Part shown: piece after piece, positions 1-7,794 of the stretch
Layout of the letters: each line of letters starts with the position of its first letter
Position numbering within the stretch: position 1 is the first letter of the stretch
Origin: Flavobacterium psychrophilum DSM 3660 = ATCC 49418
GTDB taxonomy: Bacteria; Bacteroidota; Bacteroidia; Flavobacteriales; Flavobacteriaceae
Assembly: GCF_002217405.1 (NCBI RefSeq)
Contig: NZ_MUHE01000021.1
Span: 1-51,796 of the forward strand
Direction: 5' to 3'
Length of the DNA: 51,796 nt
The notes under the pieces: generated by a model
Database searches by the model: none
What the model saw: the letters and a program-made list of their open reading frames with translations, nothing else
What the model was told of the DNA's origin: nothing
Program-made: the position numbers and the translations under genes

Positions 1-130
1 CTTATACTTGGGCGTTTTGCGAAAACTGCTATACTTTTTTAGGTCACATAAATAAACACCTCGAATAAATTTTATTAGCTGTAAAGTTTCATATAATTAT
101 AAAATAGTCTAAAAAAACAGACCTAAATAT
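1..130. other. Intergenic, no gene seen
   Basis: AT-rich sequence at the window edge with no open frame of useful length and no RNA fold that I recognise. It could be the flank of a gene lying outside the window. The MITE-like palindromic element begins right after it. Confidence 0.5.
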
Positions 131-296
131 TATACCAATTTAGCTTTAAAAATACTGGAATATTTATTGAGGATGTTGTCATTCCGAGGAACGAGGAATC
201 TCATAATTTGAATAACTTGATGAGATTCCTCGTTCCTCGGAATGACAAACTGTATGTTTTTTTATCCCAGTAAATTTAAACTTTAAATGGTATTAG
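131..296. repeat. MITE-like palindromic element, copy 1
   Basis: The core is a perfect 29-bp inverted repeat, arms 176-204 and 220-248, around a 15-nt loop. The arm begins TTGTCATTCCGAGGAACGAG. Outside the core the two sides still pair imperfectly, so the ends read TATACCA (131) and TGGTATTA (296), giving one long imperfect palindrome of about 166 bp with no coding content. It lies just beyond the 3' end of murA and may also act as a transcript-end hairpin. A diverged copy of the same length is at 27303-27468. I infer a non-autonomous mobile or REP-type element; no transposase is in the window. Confidence 0.8.
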
Positions 297-332
297 GTTG
301 ATGTCTAAATCTTTCAATCGGTTTAAATTTAT

Positions 333-1640
333 TTATTCTCTTACAATATTTGCGCCTATGGCTCTTAAGCGTTCATCTATACGCTCGTAACCACGATCTA
401 TTTGTTCGATGTTTTGTATAATACTGGTTCCTTTTGCAGTAAGTGCAGCGATTAGCAACGAAATTCCGGCTCTAATATCTGGCGATGACATTGTGGTTGC
501 TTTGAGTTGCGATTCGAAATCATGTCCCATAATAACAGCTCTGTGCGGGTCGCAAAGCATAATTTTTGCGCCCATATCTATTAGTTTATCTACGAAGAAC
601 AAACGACTTTCGAACATTTTTTGGTGTATCAAAACATCCCCTTTTGCTTGTGTTGCCACTACAAGAATAATACTTAATAAATCTGGTGTTAATCCTGGCC
701 AAGGCGCATCGGCAATAGTCAAAATCGAACCATCAATATCGGTTTTTATTTCATAGTTCTCATGTGTAGGAATGTAAATATCATCGCCTCTTTTTTCTAA
801 AGTAATTCCTAATTTTCTAAAAGTATTTGGAATAATACCTAAATTGTCCCATGATACATTTTTGATGGTAATTTCGCTTCTTGTCATAGCCGCAAGACCA
901 ATCCAAGAGCCTATTTCGATCATGTCTGGTAAGATTCTATGCTCACAACCACCAAGAGAATCTACTCCTTCTATAGTTAATAAGTTAGATCCTACGCCAG
1001 TTATTTTTGCCCCCATCGAGTTTAGCATCTTACATAATTGTTGTAAGTAAGGTTCGCAAGCGGCATTGTATATGGTTGTAATTCCTTGGGCAAGAACAGC
1101 TGCCATTACAATATTTGCGGTTCCAGTTACCGATGCTTCGTCGAGTAGCATATAAGCACCTTTTAGTTTGCCATCAACTTCTACACCATAAAAATGGTCT
1201 TCTCTTTCGTATCTAAACTTAGCTCCAAGATTTATAAATCCTTCAAAGTGTGTGTCTAAACGTCTTCTCCCTATTTTATCTCCACCTGGTTTAGGAATAT
1301 AGCCGCAACCAAATCTTGCTAATAAAGGCCCAACGATCATGATCGAACCACGAAGCGAACCGCCTTCTTTTTTAAAAGCTTCGGTTTTTAGATAATCTAT
1401 ATTTACTTCATCAGCCTGAAAAGTATAATCTCCAGGGCCATTTTTTTGAATTTTTACACCTAAATTTCCAAGTAAAACAATTAGTTTATTTACATCAATA
1501 ATGTCTGGAATATTAGTTATCCTAACTTTTTCCGAAGTTAGTAATGCTGGACATAAAACCTGCAACGCTTCGTTTTTTGCTCCTTGTGGTGTGATTTCTC
1601 CTTTTAGTCGGATACCGCCTTCTATTTTGAATGTGCCCAT
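333..1640 (-). CDS. murA: UDP-N-acetylglucosamine 1-carboxyvinyltransferase
   Basis: MurA transfers enolpyruvate from PEP to UDP-GlcNAc, the first committed step of peptidoglycan synthesis, in the cytoplasm. The 435 residues match the usual family length of about 420-440. The N-terminal GG-x-L-KGE-x-x-x-x-GAKNEAL segment (residues 8-25) contains the conserved catalytic Lys-Asn pair. The active-site loop reads PGGDKIGRRR, placing Asp121 where most bacterial enzymes carry the Cys attacked by fosfomycin (E. coli Cys115). Asp at this site is known from naturally fosfomycin-insensitive MurA enzymes, so resistance is expected here but not shown. The gene follows the DUF4290 gene on the same strand, with a short AT-rich repeat between them. 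Confidence 0.97.
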   Translation of the reverse strand: MGTFKIEGGIRLKGEITPQGAKNEALQVLCPALLTSEKVRITNIPDIIDVNKLIVLLGNLGVKIQKNGPGDYTFQADEVNIDYLKTEAFKKEGGSLRGSIMIVGPLLARFGCGYIPKPGGDKIGRRRLDTHFEGFINLGAKFRYEREDHFYGVEVDGKLKGAYMLLDEASVTGTANIVMAAVLAQGITTIYNAACEPYLQQLCKMLNSMGAKITGVGSNLLTIEGVDSLGGCEHRILPDMIEIGSWIGLAAMTRSEITIKNVSWDNLGIIPNTFRKLGITLEKRGDDIYIPTHENYEIKTDIDGSILTIADAPWPGLTPDLLSIILVVATQAKGDVLIHQKMFESRLFFVDKLIDMGAKIMLCDPHRAVIMGHDFESQLKATTMSSPDIRAGISLLIAALTAKGTSIIQNIEQIDRGYERIDERLRAIGANIVRE

Positions 1641-1644
1641 CTTT

Positions 1645-1682
1645 AAATTTTAGATTTCAGATTTTAGATTTCAGATTTCAGA
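1645..1682. repeat. AGATTTCAGA short tandem repeats
   Basis: The murA-DUF4290 gap contains several imperfect direct copies of TTTTAGATTTCAGA. The same unit occurs at 31322-31375, and a related CTAAAATCTAAA form lies at 3704-3745. It is non-coding, with no clear hairpin. Confidence 0.65.
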
Positions 1683-1719
1683 CCGTTATCTGCTATTTGA
1701 AACTTACCCTCTGTAATTT

Positions 1720-2436
1720 TTATATTGGTTTTCTGTTATTATTTTTATTCATCATTGGTTTACCATTTTTTACAATTTTTGGTTTACCATTATTATTGTT
1801 TGTCTGAATTTTGTTAGACATGCGTTTGTTAGTCCGCATCAAATCATTAGAGTTTAATAACTCTTCTGTGCTTTGTGTCAAGTTTATTTTTCCGTCAGAC
1901 AATTCTAATAAATGCTCAAAAATAACTTCATCAGTCACTGTATCTTTGTTCCAGCTCAAATAAGATTTTTTCATGTGCGTAGCAATAACTTTGCACAAAG
2001 CGTTTTTTAGTTCGCCTTCTTCCCATTTGTTTGCCACATCAATCATATACTTAATATTGTTTCCGTAAAAACGATATTTAGGAAAATTTTGAGGGTATTT
2101 TAAAGGGTCAGGGCGCATTTTTAAAACCTCACGCGAGGGGATAGGATACGGAGAATCTACCTCTAATTTAAAATCAGACATGATAAATATCTGATCCCAT
2201 AACTTATGCTGAAAATCTATCACATCACGCAAATGTGGGTTCAAATTCCCCATCACCGATATAATGTATTTTGCCGCTTTATTGCGCTCATCTCTATCCT
2301 CGATAGCCGTAGCTTGATCTACTAAAACATGCAAATACCTCCCGTATTCAGGAATAATAAGAGGCTTTCTTTCAGAATTATATTCTAAATTTTGCACCAC
2401 ATCGCCAGCAATTTCTTTTGTATATTTTATATTCAT
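1720..2436 (-). CDS. DUF4290 family protein
   Basis: A 238-residue soluble protein with no signal peptide or membrane segment. Its start (MNIKYTKEIAGDVVQNLEYN) and the central LRDVIDFQHKLWDQIFIMSD region are what I recognise as the DUF4290 family of Bacteroidota, which has no established function. The last ~40 residues are low-complexity, with repeated NGKP and runs of Asn and Lys, and are probably disordered. It lies 2 nt after the DUF493 gene and upstream of murA on the same strand, so the three are likely co-transcribed. That hints at a housekeeping role but does not define one. Confidence 0.8.
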   Translation of the reverse strand: MNIKYTKEIAGDVVQNLEYNSERKPLIIPEYGRYLHVLVDQATAIEDRDERNKAAKYIISVMGNLNPHLRDVIDFQHKLWDQIFIMSDFKLEVDSPYPIPSREVLKMRPDPLKYPQNFPKYRFYGNNIKYMIDVANKWEEGELKNALCKVIATHMKKSYLSWNKDTVTDEVIFEHLLELSDGKINLTQSTEELLNSNDLMRTNKRMSNKIQTNNNNGKPKIVKNGKPMMNKNNNRKPI

Positions 2437-2438
2437 AT

Positions 2439-2723
2439 TTACAGGGAAACGATACCTTTTATAGTACCTACTTCTTGGTATTTAGCAATTATTTCATCGG
2501 CATTTTTCATAGTAACATCTACAGAAACACTGGTAAATTTGCCCGTTTTAGATTTGGTTGTTTTTATTACTGCCCCCATACAATCAAAAGCATTTTCAAC
2601 ACGCATTACATTGTCATCTACCGTAGGCACGATAAATTTAAACAAATATTCCGCAGGCCAATTATTACTATTATCTAATTCTACTTTCAATCGTTCGTAG
2701 AACTCTTCAATTTTCTTATCCAT
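2439..2723 (-). CDS. DUF493 (YbeD-like) family protein
   Basis: A 94-residue protein with the DUF493 pattern: FPxxYLFKFIVP near residue 30, a central beta segment GKFTSVSVDVTMKNADEII, and a C-terminal V(G)TIKGIVSL strand, consistent with the small ferredoxin-like fold of E. coli YbeD. Biochemical function is unknown; the fold resembles regulatory ACT-type domains. It is the first gene of the DUF493-DUF4290-murA run and has a TATATTTG -7 element about 20 nt upstream of its ATG. Confidence 0.8.
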   Translation of the reverse strand: MDKKIEEFYERLKVELDNSNNWPAEYLFKFIVPTVDDNVMRVENAFDCMGAVIKTTKSKTGKFTSVSVDVTMKNADEIIAKYQEVGTIKGIVSL

Positions 2724-2743
2724 TATTCAACTTAAAAGAAAAG

Positions 2744-2751
2744 CAAATATA
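2744..2751 (-). promoter_or_regulatory. -7 promoter element for the DUF493-DUF4290-murA run
   Basis: The minus strand reads TATATTTG, a perfect match to the Bacteroidota TAnnTTTG -7 box, 20 nt upstream of the DUF493 ATG. No TTG is present at the ideal -33 distance. Confidence 0.5.
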
Positions 2752-2805
2752 CAATTTTAGCATTATAAATTAGGATTTTTTGAAGCGAATTACTCGGGTA
2801 TTTTT

Positions 2806-2887
2806 GCAATCGCAATTCCTGCTGCTGGAAGTCGCTTTCGCAAGAAAAATGCGAAGAGCTCCAACAATTCCAGCGTCAGGGCTAGTT
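2806..2887. repeat. Diverged copy of the CAGGGCTA-ended intergenic element (copy A)
   Basis: The segment runs from AATTCCTGCTGCTGGAAG to a right end GCGTCAGGGCTAG and contains a small hairpin (TTCGCA ... TGCGAA) and GAGCTCC. The right end matches the element ends near 47710 and, less well, 50325. It lies between divergently transcribed genes (DUF493 and the AAA ATPase). The sequence is GC-richer than its flanks. This is a family assignment by eye. Confidence 0.5.
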
Positions 2888-3119
2888 AGGATTTTGTATT
2901 ACCCCCTTGGCTAGTTTTAGCACCAAGAAGATCTTTCTAATTTCAGGATAGTCACTATTATTTTAGGACTGTACGTTACTAATACGGCGCAAAAAAGCAA
3001 CACAGATTTCTTCAATAGCATCTATAAAATTTGTGTTAACCTGCAAAAGTAATGCCAAAAAAAGACAGGTACACATTAAAGGTAGCCATACTATTATTTT
3101 AATACCTTACCGGTTGGCT

Positions 3120-3150
3120 TTGCTCGGGTCGTAATTTTTAATTATCTTTG
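3120..3150 (+). promoter_or_regulatory. Promoter for the AAA ATPase / recQ pair
   Basis: TTG at 3120-3122, 20 nt, then TATCTTTG at 3143-3150: a near-ideal Bacteroidota sigma-A promoter ending 19 nt before the GTG start at 3170. The upstream half overlaps a GGTTGGCTTTGCTCGGGTCG segment that resembles one at 31341-31363. Confidence 0.75.
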
Positions 3151-3169
3151 CGCCTTATTTTTTAAAAAA

Positions 3170-3703
3170 GTGCAAAAAGAAATTGTTGTTATCATAGGAG
3201 GACCAGGAACAGGCAAAACCACAATCATAGATGGCCTACTGTCTAAAGGTTATTGCTGTTATCCAGAAATTTCTCGAGAAGTTATTCTCGAGGCCAAAAA
3301 AGAAGGAATAGAACAATTGTTTCTAGAAAAACCATTGCTTTTTAGCGAATTATTACTAGAAGGAAGAAAAAAACAGTTCGAAAACGCACTAGCAGAAACT
3401 CATGACATTGTTTTTCTTGACCGAGGAATACCAGACATTCTAGCCTATATGCACTACATAGGCGATAGTTATCCCTCTTTTTTTGATGCTGCTTGTCGTA
3501 GCAATACTTATACTAAAATATTTATTTTACCACCATGGGAAGATATATATGTTTCTGATAATGAGCGATATGAAAGCTACGAACAAGCAAAACTTATTTA
3601 CAATCACCTTGTAGAAACTTACCAAAAATACGGTTACAATCTTATCGAAGTCCCAAAAGATAGTGTAGATAATAGAATTCTTTTTATCTTAGAGCAAATT
3701 TAG
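3170..3703 (+). CDS. AAA family ATPase / nucleoside kinase-like protein
   Basis: A 177-residue P-loop NTPase. The Walker A motif GGPGTGKTT is at residues 9-17, and a hydrophobic VFLDRGIPD segment near residue 85 acts as a Walker B / LID-type motif. The size and the layout (P-loop, EISREVI, FLDRG) match the AAA_28 group of small ATP-binding proteins, whose substrates are not known. The start is GTG at 3170, supported by the promoter just upstream; no in-frame ATG exists near it. It precedes recQ with a 44-nt gap filled by short CTAAA repeats. Confidence 0.8.
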   Translation: MQKEIVVIIGGPGTGKTTIIDGLLSKGYCCYPEISREVILEAKKEGIEQLFLEKPLLFSELLLEGRKKQFENALAETHDIVFLDRGIPDILAYMHYIGDSYPSFFDAACRSNTYTKIFILPPWEDIYVSDNERYESYEQAKLIYNHLVETYQKYGYNLIEVPKDSVDNRILFILEQI

Positions 3704-3745
3704 ATTTTAATAAATCTAAAGTCTAAACTCTAAAATCTAAATTTT
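3704..3745. repeat. CTAAA-type short direct repeats
   Basis: Four imperfect direct copies of ATCTAAA / TCTAAAAT fill the gap between the AAA ATPase and recQ. On the other strand they read like the TTTTAGATTT repeats after the DUF4290 gene. Confidence 0.6.
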
Positions 3746-3747
3746 AA

Positions 3748-5640
3748 ATGCAAAGAGCATTACAAATTCTTCAAAAACATTGGCATTACGATTCTTTTAG
3801 ACCCGTTCAGGACACTATAATACAATCTGTTCTCGAAGGAAATGACACTTTCGGACTCATGCCCACTGGTGGCGGAAAATCATTATGTTTCCAAGTTCCA
3901 GCTATGGTTAATGATGGTTTGTGCCTAGTAATTTCGCCTTTGGTTGCCTTAATGAAAGACCAAGTAAATCAGTTGCAAGCCCGTAATATAAAAGCCATCG
4001 CACTAACAGGCGCTATAAAGGCTAATGAGTTAATAAATTTACTAGACAATTGTCAATTTGGCAACTACAAATTCCTCTATTTATCGCCCGAAAGATTAGA
4101 ACAAGACTGGGTTCTAGAGCGAATAAAAGCCTTACCCATTTCGCTTATAGCTATCGATGAAGCACACTGTGTATCGCAATGGGGACACGATTTTAGACCT
4201 TCTTATTTAAAAATTAAAAACTTAAAATCTCATTTCAATAAAACTCCATTTGTAGCACTCACCGCATCGGCAACGCCACAAGTAAAAGATGATATTATTA
4301 CATTATTAGGATTAGAAAACCCAAAGGTTTTTCAGCAATCCTTTGCCCGAGATAATTTAGGGTATTTTATTATTCCTGCCGAAGACAAAATTTATAAACT
4401 ACATCAGATTTTACAAAAAAATCCAGAATCGGCTATTATATATGTACGAAACAGGAAAAATTGTCACGAATATGCTTCACATTTATCAGTTTTAGGGCAT
4501 AAAACTACTTTTTATCATGCAGGTCTATCAGTAAAAGAAAAAGAGGCCAATATGAATTCTTGGATGCGGGACGAAAAAAACGTTATGATAGCCACTAGTG
4601 CTTTCGGAATGGGGATTGATAAGCCCAATGTAAAAACAGTTATACATATTAACTTACCCGAAAATTTAGAAAGTTACTACCAAGAAGCAGGACGAGCAGG
4701 ACGAAACGGAGAAAAAGCTTTTGCTGTTTTAATAAGTTCGCCCTCGGATATTATTATGGCCGAAAGCCAGTTTATAGCTGTTTTGCCAGATACTGTTTTC
4801 TTGAAAAATGTTTTTGTAAAACTTTGTAATTATCTCAGAATCGCTTATGGGGAAGGAATTAATGAAGAGTTTTCTTTTAATTTGAATCAATTTTGTAGTT
4901 ATTATAAATTACCAACATTAAAAACCTACAATGCACTTCAGTTTCTAGATCGGCAAAGTATCATTTCTCTTTCGCAAGAATTTTCGGAGAAAGCACAAGT
5001 TCAATTTTTAATAGAATCTAAAGAAGTTATTAGATATATTAGTTTAAATCGTGATGACGAGCCAATTGTTTCAATAATTTTAAGAACTTATCCAGGTATT
5101 TTCGATTTGCAAACCAATATTAATACCGATTTTATTGCAAAAAAATCAAATACAACCGAAGCTAAAGTATTAAATTTGTTAGAAAAATTGCAAAAAATGG
5201 AAATAGTTGCTTATTTTTCACAAAAAAACGAATCTAAAATAACATTTCTAGAAGTTCGTGAAGACGACAGAACCATCAATCGAGTTTCGAGACATTTAGA
5301 AAAGCAAAATTTAGTCAAAAAACAACAATTACAATCAGTTGTAAACTACGTTTCTAATAAAGATACTTGTAAAAGCAAATTACTTTTACAATATTTTGGA
5401 GAAACAGCGACTAAGGATTGTGGCGTTTGTTCTTATTGTAGCAATAAAAAAAAGGCAACACATAATAGGGAAGAAATTAGAGCTAAAATGATTAGGATAT
5501 TGACCAAAAACCCAATGAATTCTAGAGCATTAACCGCAATGTTATCTGTCGAAGAATCTGAAATATTAAAAATATTGCAGCAATTGTTAGAACATAACAT
5601 CATTAGCATCAATACAAAAAATGAATATATAATAAGATAA
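3748..5640 (+). CDS. recQ: ATP-dependent DNA helicase RecQ
   Basis: A 3'-5' superfamily 2 DNA helicase for recombination and replication-fork repair. Visible motifs are Walker A PTGGGKS (residues 39-45), the DEAH box (137-140) followed by CVSQWGHDFRPSY, and a helicase C domain with ATSAFGMGIDKPNV and YYQEAGRAGRNG. A RQC-type zinc site follows, with Cys residues in DTCKSKLLL and DCGVCSYC near residues 540-565. The 630-residue length ends soon after a winged-helix segment, and I see no C-terminal HRDC domain, unlike E. coli RecQ. The AAA ATPase lies upstream and fmt downstream. Confidence 0.93.
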   Translation: MQRALQILQKHWHYDSFRPVQDTIIQSVLEGNDTFGLMPTGGGKSLCFQVPAMVNDGLCLVISPLVALMKDQVNQLQARNIKAIALTGAIKANELINLLDNCQFGNYKFLYLSPERLEQDWVLERIKALPISLIAIDEAHCVSQWGHDFRPSYLKIKNLKSHFNKTPFVALTASATPQVKDDIITLLGLENPKVFQQSFARDNLGYFIIPAEDKIYKLHQILQKNPESAIIYVRNRKNCHEYASHLSVLGHKTTFYHAGLSVKEKEANMNSWMRDEKNVMIATSAFGMGIDKPNVKTVIHINLPENLESYYQEAGRAGRNGEKAFAVLISSPSDIIMAESQFIAVLPDTVFLKNVFVKLCNYLRIAYGEGINEEFSFNLNQFCSYYKLPTLKTYNALQFLDRQSIISLSQEFSEKAQVQFLIESKEVIRYISLNRDDEPIVSIILRTYPGIFDLQTNINTDFIAKKSNTTEAKVLNLLEKLQKMEIVAYFSQKNESKITFLEVREDDRTINRVSRHLEKQNLVKKQQLQSVVNYVSNKDTCKSKLLLQYFGETATKDCGVCSYCSNKKKATHNREEIRAKMIRILTKNPMNSRALTAMLSVEESEILKILQQLLEHNIISINTKNEYIIR

Positions 5641-5723
5641 AATGCCACAATAATTAGTATTAAACTAACAAGGATATGGTAGGCATTTCAGCTTCCAATA
5701 AAAAATAAATAGAATAAATACAG

Positions 5724-6674
5724 ATGAAAGCATTACGAATCGTTTTTATGGGAACCCCAGAATTTGCAGTAGGAATTCTAGATGCCATTGCAAAACAAAA
5801 CAAGCACGAAATAGTAGGTGTAATTACCGCAGCCGATAAACCTGCGGGAAGAGGTCAGAAAATAAAATATTCGGCAGTAAAGGAATATGCTTTACAAAAG
5901 GAACTCACTTTATTACAACCAACAAATTTGAAAGACGAATCTTTTTTGTTAGCCTTAAAATCGTTAAACGCAAATCTTCACATTGTAGTTGCTTTTAGAA
6001 TGTTGCCTAAAGTTGTTTGGGCTATGCCAGAACTAGGAACGTTTAATTTGCACGCATCACTTTTGCCAAACTATCGTGGTGCAGCACCTATAAATTGGGC
6101 CATTATAAATGGCGAAACAAAAACAGGGGTTACTACTTTTTTTATTGATGACAAAATAGATACTGGTGCCATGATTTTAAGTAAAGAATTAGAAATTTCC
6201 GAATCTGAAAACGTAGGCGACCTTCATGATAAATTGATGGTTTTAGGCTGCGATGCAGTTTTAGAAACTTTAGATAAAATTGCCCATGGTAATGTGGTCA
6301 CCACAATTCAGGAAGATACGTCAGATATAAAAACTGCATACAAACTAGATCGAGACAATTGCAAAATAGATTTTACAAAAAATATAACCGAAGTGTATAA
6401 TCTAATACGAGGCTTAAGCCCTTATCCTTCGGCTTGGTGTAACTTTCGAGATGCAGATCAAGAATTTAGTATTAAAATATATGATACAAAACAAGAAGTG
6501 TTATTGCATGATTACACAATAGGAAGCGTAATTACGACCAAGAAAGAAATAAAAATTGCAGTTCTTGGCGGTTTTATTCAGGTATTGTCTTTACAATTTC
6601 CAGGAAAAAAGAAAATGATGGCTCACGAATTACTAAATGGGCTCACTTTTTCTGAGTTTGCTATGGTATTTTAA
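5724..6674 (+). CDS. fmt: Methionyl-tRNA formyltransferase
   Basis: Fmt formylates initiator Met-tRNA with 10-formyltetrahydrofolate before translation initiation. The 316 residues match the family. Key segments are the N-terminal RIVFMGTPEFAV, the Asp-containing VITAADKPAGRGQK substrate loop, and the formyl-transfer core NLHASLLPNYRGAAPINWAI with the catalytic Asn-His, followed by GETKTGVTTFFID. The C-terminal tRNA-binding domain contains YNLIRGLSPYPSAW. It lies 83 nt after recQ on the same strand. I see no def gene nearby. Confidence 0.96.
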   Translation: MKALRIVFMGTPEFAVGILDAIAKQNKHEIVGVITAADKPAGRGQKIKYSAVKEYALQKELTLLQPTNLKDESFLLALKSLNANLHIVVAFRMLPKVVWAMPELGTFNLHASLLPNYRGAAPINWAIINGETKTGVTTFFIDDKIDTGAMILSKELEISESENVGDLHDKLMVLGCDAVLETLDKIAHGNVVTTIQEDTSDIKTAYKLDRDNCKIDFTKNITEVYNLIRGLSPYPSAWCNFRDADQEFSIKIYDTKQEVLLHDYTIGSVITTKKEIKIAVLGGFIQVLSLQFPGKKKMMAHELLNGLTFSEFAMVF

Positions 6675-6707
6675 AGGCGTAAGTTGTTTTTTTTTAAATT
6701 AAAAAAG

Positions 6708-6745
6708 CCTATTTATCAACAAAAAAACAAAGTTATCAACAAAAC
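6708..6745 (+). repeat. Two direct TTATCAACA repeats upstream of the HU gene
   Basis: TTATCAACAAAA occurs twice about 20 nt apart, ahead of the HU promoter. Each unit differs by one base from the classical DnaA box TTATCCACA. Whether any protein binds here is unknown. Confidence 0.4.
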
Positions 6746-6767
6746 AAGTAAAAAATTTGCTTAACTG

Positions 6768-6797
6768 TTGTGAGAATAGGAAATCCTATTAAATTTG
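6768..6797 (+). promoter_or_regulatory. Promoter of the HU gene
   Basis: TTG at 6768-6770, exactly 19 nt, then TAAATTTG at 6790-6797. This is a perfect TTG-N19-TAnnTTTG promoter with a 44-nt gap to the HU ATG, as expected for a highly expressed nucleoid protein. Confidence 0.85.
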
Positions 6798-6841
6798 TAT
6801 GTATAAGTATAAATTATTAACCAATCATTAATATAATTATT

Positions 6842-7117
6842 ATGAACAAATCAGATTTAATCGATGCAATGTCAGCTTCAGCTGGAATTACAAAAGCTGC
6901 TGCCAAATTAGCCTTAGAATCATTTTTAGGCAATATTGAAGAAACTTTGCAAAAAGGTGGAAGAGTTTCTCTAGTTGGATTTGGATCTTGGTCTGTATCT
7001 AACAGAGCTGCAAGAGACGGAAGAAACCCACAAACAGGAGCAACAATTAAAATTGCTGCTAAAAACGTAGTGAAATTTAAAGCAGGTGCTGAATTAGAAA
7101 TAGCAGTAAATAAATAA
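6842..7117 (+). CDS. HU family DNA-binding protein
   Basis: A 91-residue histone-like nucleoid protein that bends and compacts DNA as a dimer. It shows the complete HU pattern: N-terminal MNKSDLIDAMSASAGITKAAAK helices, GGRVSLVGFGSWSV, the DNA-binding arm RAARDGRNPQTGATIKIAAKN, and a C-terminal VKFKAGAELEIAV strand-helix. It is monocistronic: it has its own perfect promoter and a terminator 20 nt downstream. The paralog type (HupA, HupB or IHF-like) cannot be assigned. Confidence 0.95.
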   Translation: MNKSDLIDAMSASAGITKAAAKLALESFLGNIEETLQKGGRVSLVGFGSWSVSNRAARDGRNPQTGATIKIAAKNVVKFKAGAELEIAVNK

Positions 7118-7138
7118 TATTTTATTATAGAATACAGA

Positions 7139-7166
7139 AGCTACGCATTGCGTGGCTTTTTTTTTA
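7139..7166 (+). terminator. Intrinsic terminator after the HU gene
   Basis: An 8-bp stem AGCTACGC / GCGTGGCT with a 3-nt loop (one G-T pair) is followed by an uninterrupted T-run from 7157. Confidence 0.9.
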
Positions 7167-7233
7167 TTTTTTTAACGATTATATTTGGTTTATACGTGTA
7201 TTATTTGTTAAATTTAGATAAAAATAGAATATT

Positions 7234-7794
7234 ATGATAGCTGTAAAACCAAAAAAAGGACATTTGCTAGTAGCAGAACCTTCTATAACAGGGGATTTAT
7301 CTTTCAATAGATCGGTAGTTTTGCTAGCAGATCATAACTGTGAGGGGTCTGTTGGGTTTATCTTAAACAAACCTTTGGGTTATACCATTAACGATTTAAT
7401 TCCTGAAATATCGGCAAGATTTAAGGTGTATAATGGAGGACCTATCGAGCAAGATAATCTATATTTTATACACAATATCCCGCAGCTAATTCCCAATAGT
7501 ATCGAAATTGCTGAAGGTATTTATTGGGGAGGGTGTTTCGATTCTACTCGCGATTTAATTAATCAGGGAAAGATAACTCAAAATAATATTCGCTTTTTCC
7601 TAGGATATTCGGGCTGGGATGCAGCCCAATTGCAAGAGGAGTTAGAGTCTAATTCTTGGATTATTTCTGAAAATAATCTTCACAATAAAATTATAGGGAA
7701 ATCATCAACAGATTTGTGGCGTGAAAAAATAAAGGAACAAGGGGGGGATTATTTAATATGGTCTAATGCGCCCGAAAATCCCATTTTAAACTAG
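7234..7794 (+). CDS. YqgE/AlgH family protein
   Basis: A 186-residue protein of the UPF0301 (YqgE/AlgH) family. It carries the N-terminal KKGHLLVAEPSITGDLSFNRSVVLL block, the GSVGFILNKPLGY block, and YNGGPIEQDNLYFIH, then a central IYWGGCFD and FFLGYSGWDAAQLQEEL, all characteristic of the family. Function is unresolved; AlgH was named for an alginate regulator in Pseudomonas, but most members are uncharacterised. A TATATTTG -7 box lies at 7180-7187. The TAG stop overlaps the stop of the convergent aminotransferase gene by 4 nt. Confidence 0.92.
   Translation: MIAVKPKKGHLLVAEPSITGDLSFNRSVVLLADHNCEGSVGFILNKPLGYTINDLIPEISARFKVYNGGPIEQDNLYFIHNIPQLIPNSIEIAEGIYWGGCFDSTRDLINQGKITQNNIRFFLGYSGWDAAQLQEELESNSWIISENNLHNKIIGKSSTDLWREKIKEQGGDYLIWSNAPENPILN

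Noticed and set aside
409..756. Plus-strand 115-codon ORF across murA
   Set aside because: Antisense to the conserved MurA sequence and without its own promoter or family resemblance.
5641..5700. Possible terminator after recQ (AATGCC ... GGCATT)
   Set aside because: The arms are short, about 40 nt apart, and not followed by a T-run.
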